A program made the position numbers and the translations under genes. DNA of 64,000 nt from Acanthamoeba sp. SK_2022b (Eukaryota; Discosea; Longamoebia; Acanthamoebidae), in NCBI GenBank assembly GCA_027943245.1, contig JANDJZ010000090.1, forward strand, positions 1 through 64,000, in the 5' to 3' direction. A model generated the notes under the pieces. That model saw nothing but the letters and a program-made list of their open reading frames with translations, did no database searches and was not told the origin of the DNA. Of the stretch, positions 50,628 to 60,079 are shown piece by piece (positions within the stretch are counted from its first letter, which is position 1; every line of letters begins with the position of its first letter).

Positions 50628-50746
50628 GGATACGGCCATACTGCGCAGAAAGCACCGCTTCCCATCCGAACAGCGAAGTTAAGCTGCGCCAGGCGGTGTT
50701 AGTACTGGGGTGGGCGACCACCCGGGAATCCACCGTGTCGTATCCT
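50628..50746 (+). rRNA. 5S ribosomal RNA, copy 1
   Basis: 119 nt from GGATACGGCCATACTG to GTGTCGTATCCT; first and last seven bases pair (helix I). Matches the Acanthamoeba 5S sequence. Internal Pol III control region (AGCTGCGCCAGGCGG) intact. Followed by CCTTTTG, a TTTT Pol III terminator. Confidence 0.97.
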
Positions 50747-51400
50747 CCTTTTGCACGCTCTTTGGACCCCTCCTCCCCTTGCCTGCTCCACGAGGAGAAC
50801 GCTCTTTGAGCCACAAGGAGAAGGCCATATCCTTTTGCAACACACCTGATGGTACCACATGAAGGTATCTTGTTTTTTATATAAAAACTCAACCTTTTAC
50901 AGTGCCACCCTCAGTAGGGGGCCAAGGTCTTGCTGTCACAGGCATTGGCAACAAGGACAGTTGTGCAAAGTTGTTCATTCAAGGACACCATTGTATGGTT
51001 GGGCAGGAGGCACAAGACCAGCACTATGGACATGCACTGGAAGTGTTCATGCCCAGGTGAGCCATGTGGCATGGTTGATGCCACACTTTAAGATTGAATA
51101 AGTAGGTTGTTTCATCAAAACTCTCTTTTCTGCATCTGGTGATGGTTTTGGGATATACAATCTGCTCCATCAGTAGCTGTTTTTGTTGCATAATCCCAAT
51201 CATTACAGTTTCTTAGCTAGACAAGCTCAGCCTGTTGCAAAAGGATGTACCATTTGAGGGTACAACAGGTGTTGCAAAAGGATATATGGCCTTCTCCTTG
51301 TGGCTCAAAGAGCGTGCAAACACTGGACAAAAGGATAAGGACAACGCACAGAAGTGCCACAGACCAAGACTGTCTCATGGACCAAAGAGCATGCAAAAGG
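50747..51400. repeat. Spacer between convergent 5S copies 1 and 2, fold-back
   Basis: The left part (50803-50860: gctctttgagccacaaggag...) returns inverted at 51243-51312, so copies 1 and 2 with these segments form a long inverted repeat around a loop of about 380 bp. The right arm has an extra roughly 80-bp block (51316-51395) also found beside copy 4. The loop has coding-like fragments but no intact ORF. Confidence 0.7.
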
Positions 51401-51519
51401 AGGATAGGACACGGTGGATTCCCGGGTGGTCGCCCACCCCAGTACTAACACCGCCTGGCGCAGCTTAACTTCGCTGTTCGGATGGGAAGCGGTGCTTTCT
51501 GCGCAGTATGGCCGTATCC
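51401..51519 (-). rRNA. 5S ribosomal RNA, copy 2 (variant)
   Basis: Same 119 nt as copy 1 except that the 3' end reads GTGTCCTATCC, where the other copies have GTCGTATCC. This breaks one helix I pair. TTTT terminator follows on the minus strand (cctccttttg). May be a pseudogene or a tolerated variant. Confidence 0.9.
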
Positions 51520-51852
51520 GATGGCTGGTGTCGTCTCCTTTGATGGCAACAGCGTAGGGCTTGCTGTTTCTTGATTCTATCTTCGTCCATGGCGGTCTAA
51601 AGCTGTTGTGAGCTACCTGCAGCGTGGCCAGCCACTAGTCGGTTGGTTGTCCTTCCACAATGCCTGGCGCCAGTTCATAACCCAAAAGTGTGAACGCGGT
51701 GAGCGCTGTTCAAGTGTGCAACTGAGTACTGAAAACGTCCAGCTTAGGATGAACGCGACAGCAATGAAAGAACGAAGTGAGATGAGAGGCGCGTGGCGCA
51801 AGTGTATATTTACTACAGTGTTTACAACAGCAACACCAGCAGCGGTGCTCAC
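51520..51852. other. Intergenic between 5S copy 2 and actin
   Basis: 333 bp, 3' flank of actin and upstream of 5S copy 2. No gene recognised. Confidence 0.4.
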
Positions 51853-53055
51853 TTAGAAGCACTTGCGGTGGACAATCGAGGGACCAGACTCGTCGTACTC
51901 CTCCTTGGAGATCCACATCTGCTGGAAGGTGGAGAGCGAGGCGAGGATGGAGCCACCGATCCAGACGGAGTACTTGCGCTCGGGGGGAGCGATGATCTTG
52001 ATCTTCATGGTCGAGGGCGCCAGGGCGGTGAGCTCCTTCCCCATGCGGTCGGCAATGCCGGGGAACATGGTGGTACCGCCGGAGAGGACGACGTTGCCGT
52101 AGAGGTCCTTCCTGATGTCAACGTCGCACTTCATGATCGAGTTGTAGGTGGTCTCGTGGATACCGGCCGACTCCATGCCGAGGAACGAGGGCTGGAAGAG
52201 AGCCTCGGGGGCACGGAAACGCTCGTTACCGATGGTGATGACCTGACCGTCGGGAAGCTCGTACGACTTCTCGAGGGCCGAGGACGAGGCAGCGGTGTGC
52301 ATCTCCTGCTCGAAGTCGAGGGCGACGTAGCACAGCTTCTCCTTGATGTCGCGCACGATCTCGCGCTCGGCGGTGGTGGTGAACGCGTAGCCGCGCTCGG
52401 TGAGGATCTTCATGAGGTAGTCAGTGAGATCGCGACCGGCGAGATCGATACGGAGGATGGCGTGGGGCAGAGCATAACCCTCGTAGAGGGGCACGGTGTG
52501 GGTGACACCATCACCAGAGTCGAGCACGATACCGGTGGTACGGCCAGAGGCGTAGAGCGACAGCACGGCCTGGATGGCGACGTACATGGCGGGGGCGCTG
52601 AAGGTTTCAAACATAACCTGCGTCATCTTCTCGCGGTTGGCCTTGGGGTTGAGCGGGGCCTCTACATGATCACGAAGAAGACGAAGGGGGTAAGAGGATG
52701 TGTCGACAAAAATAATTTTAGGAGGGGGAGCTGTACCCGTGAGAAGGACGGGGTGCTCCTCGGGGGCCGCGCGGAGCTCGTGGTAGAAGGTGTGGTGCCA
52801 GATCTTCTCCATGTCGTCCCAGTTGGTGACGATGCCGTGCTCGATGGGGTACTTGAGCGTGAGGATGCCACGCTTGGACTGGGCCTCGTCACCGACGTAC
52901 GAGTGCTTCTGGCCCATGCCCACCATCACGCCAGCGTAGCGGGGGCGACCGACGATGGAGGGGAACACAGCGCGGGGGGCATCATTGCCGGCGAAACCAG
53001 CCTTGCACATGCCGGAACCGTTGTCGATAACAATGGCCTGTACCTCGTCGCCCAT
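51853..53055 (-). CDS. Actin, divergent isoform
   Basis: ATG at 53055 ([15 protein letters not shown]); exons 53055-52737 and 52661-51853 sum to 1128 nt, 375 aa, exactly actin length. The single intron interrupts codon 107 (TG|AGGCC), the position I recall for Acanthamoeba actin I. Nucleotide-binding loops [11 protein letters not shown] and [17 protein letters not shown] with the methylatable His, and C-terminus SIVHRKCF are kept. Substitutions at normally invariant sites: N24 (FAGNDAP) where D is usual, Y40 (GRPRYAG) where H is usual, and H51 (GQKHSYV) where D is usual. The frame stays open upstream to 53196, but that is taken as 5' UTR. The gene sits inside the 5S inverted array. Confidence 0.95.
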   Translation of the reverse strand: MGDEVQAIVIDNGSGMCKAGFAGNDAPRAVFPSIVGRPRYAGVMVGMGQKHSYVGDEAQSKRGILTLKYPIEHGIVTNWDDMEKIWHHTFYHELRAAPEEHPVLLTGTAPPPKIIFVDTSSYPLRLLRDHVEAPLNPKANREKMTQVMFETFSAPAMYVAIQAVLSLYASGRTTGIVLDSGDGVTHTVPLYEGYALPHAILRIDLAGRDLTDYLMKILTERGYAFTTTAEREIVRDIKEKLCYVALDFEQEMHTAASSSALEKSYELPDGQVITIGNERFRAPEALFQPSFLGMESAGIHETTYNSIMKCDVDIRKDLYGNVVLSGGTTMFPGIADRMGKELTALAPSTMKIKIIAPPERKYSVWIGGSILASLSTFQQMWISKEEYDESGPSIVHRKCF

Positions 53056-53593
53056 GGTGTTGATGTTGTGGTAGTGGTGCAAGAAAGGGGCAGCTCCCCA
53101 CTGCACGAGACCAATCATTTTTGTTGTCAATATTCGGAGTTTAAAAATCGCTGAAGGTACAGAAACAGCAACGTCTTGAAGATCCATGCCCTTCATTCAT
53201 TGCCTATAATTGTGCAGGCAATGCCAATCAATTGTTCCTATCATGACTTAATTGTGCAGTGCTGTGCTTGTGCAGGTGATGCAGGCTCTCTTTCCTTGTA
53301 CATATCCTGGCAAGGCCTTGTAAAAACACAGTGATCAGAAAAAAGTAACAATGCACACTTTTTATACACAAATGCTATCAATGCATTAGGATCAATTGAG
53401 CTTGGCTTCTTAAGAATTATAACTCTGTACATCATACTCCATTTACCTAAGTCTAAGATAATATCAGCTGATAACTCCTGTCTATCCCACAGCATACATT
53501 ATTATAATCACAAAAAAACTCACCAGTCATTTCCAACCCCTCACCTAGCACAACTGCACTAGAGTGGCTGACCAGTAGATGGTTCAAGTTGTT
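53056..53593. promoter_or_regulatory. Actin upstream region
   Basis: 538 bp between the actin ATG and 5S copy 3. AT-richer than coding sequence. Expected to contain the actin promoter and 5' UTR. No TATA box assigned with confidence. Confidence 0.35.
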
Positions 53594-53712
53594 GGATACG
53601 GCCATACTGCGCAGAAAGCACCGCTTCCCATCCGAACAGCGAAGTTAAGCTGCGCCAGGCGGTGTTAGTACTGGGGTGGGCGACCACCCGGGAATCCACT
53701 GTGTCGTATCCT
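53594..53712 (+). rRNA. 5S ribosomal RNA, copy 3
   Basis: 119 nt, as copy 1 except CCACTGTGTCG in place of CCACCGTGTCG near the 3' end. Followed by CTTTTTG, a Pol III terminator. Convergent with copy 4. Confidence 0.96.
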
Positions 53713-54403
53713 TTTTGCACGCTCTTTGGACCTCTCCTCCCCTGCGCAGGGTACCCTCCCCATGCTGTATCTTTTCCTTGCCTCTTCCTTTATGGTGTTG
53801 TCTCCTTTTTGCCTTTTGCTATTGGCATGCACATTTTCTGCCATTGCTGATGCCTGAAGCTGGCACACTGTGGTAATTGATGGAAGAGCATACCTGCTTG
53901 TGGTAAATGCACTTCAATGTGGACACTGGTAAACCTGACCAGGACATCATCTTTCTGTACACTCATTGGAGATGAGGGGAAGATTCTACTCCATAATGTG
54001 TCTGCCAGCTTCCTTGACCTGGTGCAGTAGTCTCTGCTGGTCTCTTTGGCCAAGCACAGAATGCTTTTGGAGTTTTTGTTGGTGTGATGAAAGATCATTT
54101 GCATACAGCCTCACTCTCTTCATTGTGGTACCACAATCACCAAGCCTGGCTGTAGTGAGCAGGATGCATGTCTTCTTGTGCTCCCAGTTCCACCAGAATA
54201 AGTCAGTGTGTGGCAGTTTGCCTGTTACTCCCTCAAGAAGTGGGAGACACAATCTCTGATCTGCTTTGATGGTAGGACAAGAAACATGATGAAGAGAAAG
54301 AAGAACAAGAGGACACCAGGGCTGGACAAAAGGATTAGGACAACACACAGAAGTGCCACAGACCAATACTAGTTGTCTCGTGGACCAAAAGGCATGCAAA
54401 AGG
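53713..54403. other. Spacer between convergent 5S copies 3 and 4
   Basis: The first roughly 40 bases (tttgcacgctctttggacc) match the spacer beside copy 1, and the last roughly 110 (gacaaaaggat...aggaggata) match that beside copy 2. The middle differs and is open on minus 54399-53986 (137 codons) with no recognised domain. Confidence 0.6.
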
Positions 54404-54522
54404 AGGATACGACACGGTGGATTCCCGGGTGGTCGCCCACCCCAGTACTAACACCGCCTGGCGCAGCTTAACTTCGCTGTTCGGATGGGAAGCGGTGCTT
54501 TCTGCGCAGTATGGCCGTATCC
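54404..54522 (-). rRNA. 5S ribosomal RNA, copy 4
   Basis: 119 nt, by eye the same as copy 1 including intact helix I. TTTT terminator follows on minus. Its outer flank (54523-54565) is an inverted match to the flank of copy 1 (50590-50627). Confidence 0.97.
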
Positions 54523-54855
54523 GAAGGTAACCTGACCGCCTCCCCATGTGCTCAGTTGGCCTCAACATCGCTCAAGGAAGGGAGCGGTGATCGGCGATGG
54601 TCTTGAAGCAGACACACTTGCCAATCCACCACTGGCTTCTCAGCCGTTCTCCAACAGGGTCAGCGCTACGGGGGCAGCTTGGCCATTGCGAAAACTGGCC
54701 TCCATTCCAGGCGGAAATCGTTCTGCTGCCATTCCTTCCAGTTGATATTTCCTGTGAGACCCAGGCCGCCACAGCCAAAACCAGGCCACACAGACAGAGA
54801 AGTAGATCATAACACACCCACAAGCCAAGGCGAAACAAACAAAAGCTGAGCAAGG
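54523..54855. other. Intergenic
   Basis: Holds the inverted flank match to the region before 5S copy 1 (gaggcggtc, aactgagca core), then the leader of the following gene. No gene seen. Confidence 0.4.
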
Positions 54856-55618
54856 ATGAAGCAAGCAACCTCCAGAGCGGTGAAGCTGGCCATGTGCCGT
54901 CCGCAGGCAGCCAGGCTGCTCGGCGGCTACCGTAGCGCAAGCATCTGGCGAACGGACAAGCCTCAGGACTCCATTGTGGGTAACCCGCAGGAACTCAACC
55001 CGCAGAGTACACGTGAAAAGCGTTTCGCCGACGAGGACACCCGCCCGATCAGCTCCCTCTCGAAAGACACGGCCTCTGGTGCGTACCACTACCAGTAGTC
55101 GTTTCCGTGGAACGCTCAGGCAAGCTTACCGAGTGGGGTTGTGGCGCAGGCATGGGCCCGAGGATGGACCCACAAGAGGGCGATAGCTCCTATGGCAAAG
55201 ATGACATACGTACGCTCCCTCGTTCATCTGACCGTGGTTGAGACTCACGATCTACCAACAGGGAGCACAAAGGAGAAGATGAAGAACATGGACGGTACAT
55301 CGTTCAACAAGGAGAGCGGATTGGACAAGGACATCAAGGACGAGCGCAACCGCCAGGGCATCACCCTGGAACAGGACACCCCGCTCTACAAGGAGGGCGC
55401 AGAGTACTCGGACCCTGCGGCCGACATGTCCCGCAAGTAAGTCTTGACCGACGTTTACTTCATATTCCATAATAAACCACAGAACACACAACACCGTCGG
55501 TTTCCCTCTGAACACGTCCCTCTCCACGGACGCGCAACTCTGCAGTTCGGACGCTATGAACCCGGACAAGAAGGCCACCGACTCGAATCAAACGCCCGAC
55601 TCGAGTTGGTTCGCGTGA
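54856..55618 (+). CDS. Hydrophilic protein with probable mitochondrial presequence
   Basis: Function not recognised. Four exons, 54856-55078, 55150-55209, 55262-55436 and 55546-55618, sum to 531 nt (176 aa) in frame with donors gtgcgt, gtacgc and gtaagt. The N-terminus MKQATSRAVKLAMCRPQAAR is basic and free of acidic residues, a mitochondrial targeting pattern with GGYRSASIW as a possible cleavage region. The rest is very hydrophilic, rich in Asp, Lys, Ser and Asn (KDIKDERNRQG, MNPDKKATDSNQ), and probably disordered. Without the splices the frame would stop at 55098 and 55440. No known domain. Confidence 0.6.
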
Positions 55619-55737
55619 ACAGGCTTGTGGTGCAAGTGCGCGACGGCCAAGAAGAACGAGTACATTGTTCATTTCGAAACCGCCCCCAAGCACATGAGGA
55701 GGGCTGGAGGCGGAGGAAATGCAAGGAAGGGGGTCGC

Positions 55738-57104
55738 TTAGAAGCACTTGCGAAGGACGCGCGGGCCCTGCTCGTCGTACTCGGACTTGTTCATCCAGAA
55801 GGCCTGCTTGTCCTTCATGATCTCGGCCAGAACGGCGCCGCCCAGGAACACCATGTGCTTCCTGCGGGGCGGGTCCTCAATGCGGCACTTGAACTTGGCC
55901 ATCGCCACCTTGTTGCCCTTGGCCACGCGCTCAAAGAAGAGGCGCTTGATCTCCTTCTCGATACGCGAGGGCAGGCCCGGGTACATGGTGGAGCCTCCGG
56001 AGAGGACGACGTGGTTGTAGAACTCGGCGCGCGTGTCGATGTCGGCGCGGTTGATGGTGTCGAATACGAGCTCGCCCATGCCGGCGCTCTCCTGGTCGAC
56101 CAGGGCCGGGGTGAAGAGGCACTCGGGGGCCTCGAAGCGCTCGGCGCCGATGCGGATCACTCGACCGTCGGGCAGCGTGTACTTCTCCACGAGCGTCGTG
56201 GTCTCCAGCGCGAGCCTCTTCTCAAGCTCGAGATCGTAGCCCACGTAACAGAACTGTAAAACAACAACAACATTAAATTTCGGCGTTTGAATTGAAGACC
56301 TTGGGGTCTTATGGGGGGGGGGGGGGATGTGCCTTCTCCTTGATCTGGCGGACGGTCTCGAAGTCGGCGGTGCGGTTGAAGACGTAGCCGCGGAGAAGGA
56401 GAAGCTTGATGAGGTAGCGAGTAACGTCGCGGCCCGCTACGTTGAGGCGGCGGGTGAGATGGGGCAGGGAGAAGCCCTCGTAGACCGGGACGATGTGGGT
56501 CACGCCGTCTCCCGAGTCCACCACCACGCCCGTCAGCAGGCCTTGCGCGTACAGCGTCAGCACGGCCTGGACATCGATGGGACAATGTCAGATTATGCGA
56601 GTGTCCAAGAGCCAGCTTGCTTATGGCAAGTTCATCGTTGGGAAAGAAGAAAGAGAGAAAGGAACAACAACAGGAAGAGGCCCTGGTTACCTGGATGGCG
56701 ATGTAGGCGGCCTTGAAGCCGTACTTCTCGAACATGACCTGGACCATCTTCTCGCGGTTGGCGAGCGGGTTCATGGGGGGCTCGGTGAGGAGGATCTTGC
56801 AGTCGCGCGGGTTGACCTTGAGCTTCTCCATGAAGGTGTAGTTCCACACGTGCTCGGCGTCCTCCCAGTTGCGCACGATGCCGTTATCGAGCGGGTAGGT
56901 GATCTGAAGCTGCGAGCGGAGCTTGGAGGCCTCGTCGCCCACCATGATGTCCTTGATCTCCACGTTGTCCACCTTCTCCTCCGACCGCATGATGGGACGA
57001 CCCACCATCGACGGGAAGATCGACGCAGGGAAGTTGCTGCCCGCGAAGCCGCACTTCACGAACCCGGTACCATTGTCGCACACGATCACCTTTGACGAGT
57101 CCAT
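55738..57104 (-). CDS. arp2: Actin-related protein 2 (Arp2/3 complex)
   Basis: Subunit that with Arp3 forms the first dimer of a branched actin filament. Exons 57104-56691, 56566-56333 and 56253-55738 sum to 1164 nt, 387 aa. N-terminus [20 protein letters not shown] and [11 protein letters not shown] are the Arp2 type. [17 protein letters not shown] is the second phosphate loop; [13 protein letters not shown] and [16 protein letters not shown] follow. Ends RVLRKCF. The second intron has no GT: the exon ends IKEK and the next bases are GCAC, so it is a GC-AG intron (donor at 56332). Only about 2.7 kb from actin. Confidence 0.97.
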
Positions 57105-57430
57105 CTCTCTCTCTCTCTCTCTCCTTTCGCTGTTCTTCTTCGAGTGGGTTTATGGTTCTTCAAGCAAGCCGACGCTGCTTACTGCGGGCAAGGGCCCAAA
57201 GGAGGCTACGGACACGCACCAAGGGACACGCGCTCTGGTCGTGCACGATTGGTGAAAAGGGGTTTACCTTCGAAAAAGGAGAGAGGAATGAAAGCAATGC
57301 ACACGCAGGCGAGCACACACTCTATGAAGAAACAAAGAAGGAAACAAAGAAACAAAAGAGCAAACTAACAGCAAAGAGAGAGGGAGCGATCTCTTCGATA
57401 CGGCGGGGCCAGGGCGGAGAGGAGGCGACG

Positions 57431-58718
57431 GCTACGACAGCCTGAGTTGGTAATCACCGCTCTTTGTGATGTACCTCACCCACGGCAGTGCCTGGCGAGC
57501 GAAGAGTGGGAGGAGGAGGAAGAGGAAAACGAACCAACGATGGTCAACGAACAGTACAGATGCCGAGCAGAGGTGCAGGGTAGGTGTGTATGTGTGTGTA
57601 AATGTTTACCTGATAACCGGAGCGCTCGATGATCTTGAGGTAACGGACCTGGATGCCCGATACTGTAAAGTATGGAATCTCAAACTTGACGGTGATCGGC
57701 GGCTTGGCTTGCGTCAGATCCTCTGCACGTGGCGTAGCCGGCGAAGGAAACGGAGGAGGGGGGGGGGGAGTGGTCAGGCGATCGCGGCAGCGGCGGAAAG
57801 GGAGGTCACGGGGGGGGGGGGGTTACCGCTGGTCGTCGATGGCAGGCCAAAGTGCGCTCGCATGAGGTACTCGCGCGCGCCCTGGAACTTGGGAATGTAC
57901 CACAGGATGGCGTCCCGCTCCGGCACGTACTTGACCGTGCCCACGTTGGCCTGCGGCGCAGAACGCGTCAGAGGGGGGGGGGGCAGGGGAGCAGGCAGGC
58001 AAGCAGGCAAACACCGAACGAGAGGAGTGGGCCGTGTACCCGGAACTTGGGCGAGTCGGCGTCGGGAGGCACGGGAATGAAGATGCCCACGTTGTTGGCC
58101 GTCGATCGGGCCTTGAACTGCGAGCGCGCCTTGACGAGGTACTCCACGCGCGAGCGCTCGTGGGACTCGACAATCGCCTCGACCCAGATCAGAGGCTTGA
58201 TCTGTGTGTTGAGTCGGTAGGACATCTGTCACCGCCACCACCCACCACATCAACAACGCGTTTTGTTGTGATGAGCAGTGAGGAAGAGAAGTGCTTTCGC
58301 TTCGTCGTCGTGGTGGTGGTGGTGGTGGTGGTGGTGGTGGTGGTGGTGGTGGTGGTGGTGGTGGTGGTGGTGGTGGAGAAGGCGACGGACCAGCTCAAAG
58401 TCCTTGTCGGGAGGGATGAAGGAGATGGTCCTGTCGCTGTCGAAGCGCGAGAGGCGCACGCACTGGTGGAAGTTGACGTCCTCCATCTCGATGGCTCCCT
58501 TCTTGAGGGACCGCTGTGCGTTGGACTCGAACTGGACGCGGTCGTTGAGTCCGAGGCGAAGCTCCGGCATTCCGCTCAGGTACGACCTCACCTGCACGCT
58601 GCCCACGATCTCGCTTCGCAGGACCGTGCCGTTGGCCGCCACCTGCACCATCGCAACCGTTGCCATGGTAGCACACACACGCACACACGCGCGTCAGCGC
58701 CGATCGCCACGCCATGGA

Positions 58719-58788
<70 letters not shown>

Positions 58789-59834
58789 TCGCGACAGCGT
58801 GCGAAAACGGGGACCTTGCGAGGGAGAGCGTATGCGTACGAGAACGTTGACGTTTTCGATGACGTCGAGGAAGACTTCGTTTTTCCGGTACTTGATGCCC
58901 TCCGAGCGCCAGCTCACGGCCGTGGTCAGTGCGGGCGGTGGGCGAGGCTGCTGCTCCATCTTGTAGAACTCTTGCGTGATGAACCTGGCGCGTCCAACAT
59001 GCCCGACGGACCCGTCAGCGAATGGCGATGGCGAGCGATGCACGCATGTCGGTTGAGCCACCCCCCAGGCGATGCGTGCACGTTCGCCTCGTGCAACGAG
59101 ACGGAGAAGGAAGAGGAAGGTGGAAGGTGGAAGAAGAGGAAGAAGCACTGAGGTGGGGGGCTGTACTCTTGCAAGATTTTGGCGTCGGTGGCTTGTGGAT
59201 ACCCGAAATCCATCATCTCATCAAGAAGCTCATAGATGATTACAAAGTTGTCCTTCAAACTCTCCTCCTCCAGCTCTTGGAAGTATGCTGTGAAGACCTT
59301 GACGAGCAAGAGTGCAAAGCAGGTTGGTAAGCATGATGGTTTGGGGGGGAGGGGGCAAGTGAAGTTGTTGCAGTCACTGCGAGGTACTCAGGAAATACCT
59401 GAATGAGCTTGTAGAGGAAAATCAGGAGCATGGCAGCGTCGGCATTGTGCTTGGTGACAGTCATGACTGTCGGGGAGAACATTTAACAGTCCAAAAGAGG
59501 GGAGCAAGTGGTGGATAAGAAGCACGTACTGTAGAGGTTCTTGTATTTGACATAAATGTAGGTAACGCCATCCTCCTCGAAAATCGGCCGAACATCTTGC
59601 TCATCTTTGGCCATGATAATGTTCATGAAGCGTTCGGCTATGTTAAGAGGCACATCGCCTCTGTAATCTCGCCAAAGCAAGACTTTGCCCTGCGTAATGA
59701 CAAGTTTTAAGTTGACTTAATACAAGTCGTGGAAAAATGAAACAAATCCGCTCTCCCACTAATTGCAGAAGGTGCACAAATTGTGTGGTTGCCGGCACCT
59801 TGAGATCGAGCACAAAGATGGCTGAGGCAGGCAT
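57431..59834 (-). CDS. ap1m: AP-1 clathrin adaptor complex, mu subunit
   Basis: Medium chain that recognises YxxPhi sorting signals at the trans-Golgi network and endosomes. ATG at 59834 (MPASAIFVLDLK), joined to GKVLLWRDYRGDVP, the mu N-terminal longin-like domain (TYIYVKYKNLY, DNFVIIYELLDEMMDFG). Mu homology domain: SWRSEGIKYRKNEVFLDVIE, FIPPDKDFELMSYRL, KPLIWVEAIVESH and FTVSGIQVRYLKIIERSGYQ, with ALPWVRYITKSGDYQLRLS at the C-terminus (stop 57431). SWRSEGIKYRKNEVFLD and the C-terminus favour AP-1 over AP-2. Twelve or so exons. One intron after DFEL is full of (ACC)n, which must be spliced for the protein to read. Confidence 0.93.
58311..58375. repeat. (GGT)n trinucleotide repeat in intron
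   Basis: About 22 GGT units. It lies in the AP-1 mu intron between DFEL and MSYRL, although it is open as a polyhistidine frame on minus. Confidence 0.95.
58719..58770. repeat. (CA)n then (GA)n microsatellite in intron
   Basis: About 26 CA units followed by GAGAGA, in an AP-1 mu intron. Confidence 0.95.
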
Positions 59835-60079
59835 GGCATGCACCGGCCGCGTCAATCGCGAGTGAGAAAAACAGGCCGAGCAAAAAGAATCGCTCTGGGT
59901 TGTTAAGGTGGCTTTCGACGTCGCCTTGAAATTTTAATTAAAATAAAAATGAATGGAATGCGGGCATTCGCGGCCTTTTCCTGTTTTCCCGACTCTTTCC
60001 GTTCGGACCAGCTTCGCCGGCTCATCTCAGATCGCTCTTTCTTGACGATCGAATTAGTTGAATATCTCGAGCAGGGAGT
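59835..60079. promoter_or_regulatory. Shared divergent promoter region, AP-1 mu and NOP2
   Basis: 245 bp between divergent ATGs. Contains an AT-rich block at 59930-59950. Function inferred from position. Confidence 0.35.

Noticed and set aside
53056..53196. 47-residue N-terminal extension of actin (frame open to ATG 53196)
   Set aside because: Actin N-termini are strongly conserved and start MGDEVQ here. The extension has no actin similarity.
58250..58398. Polyhistidine (minus) or polytryptophan (plus) ORFs
   Set aside because: They are translations of the (GGT)n repeat inside an AP-1 mu intron; splicing gives the conserved DFEL-MSYRL join.
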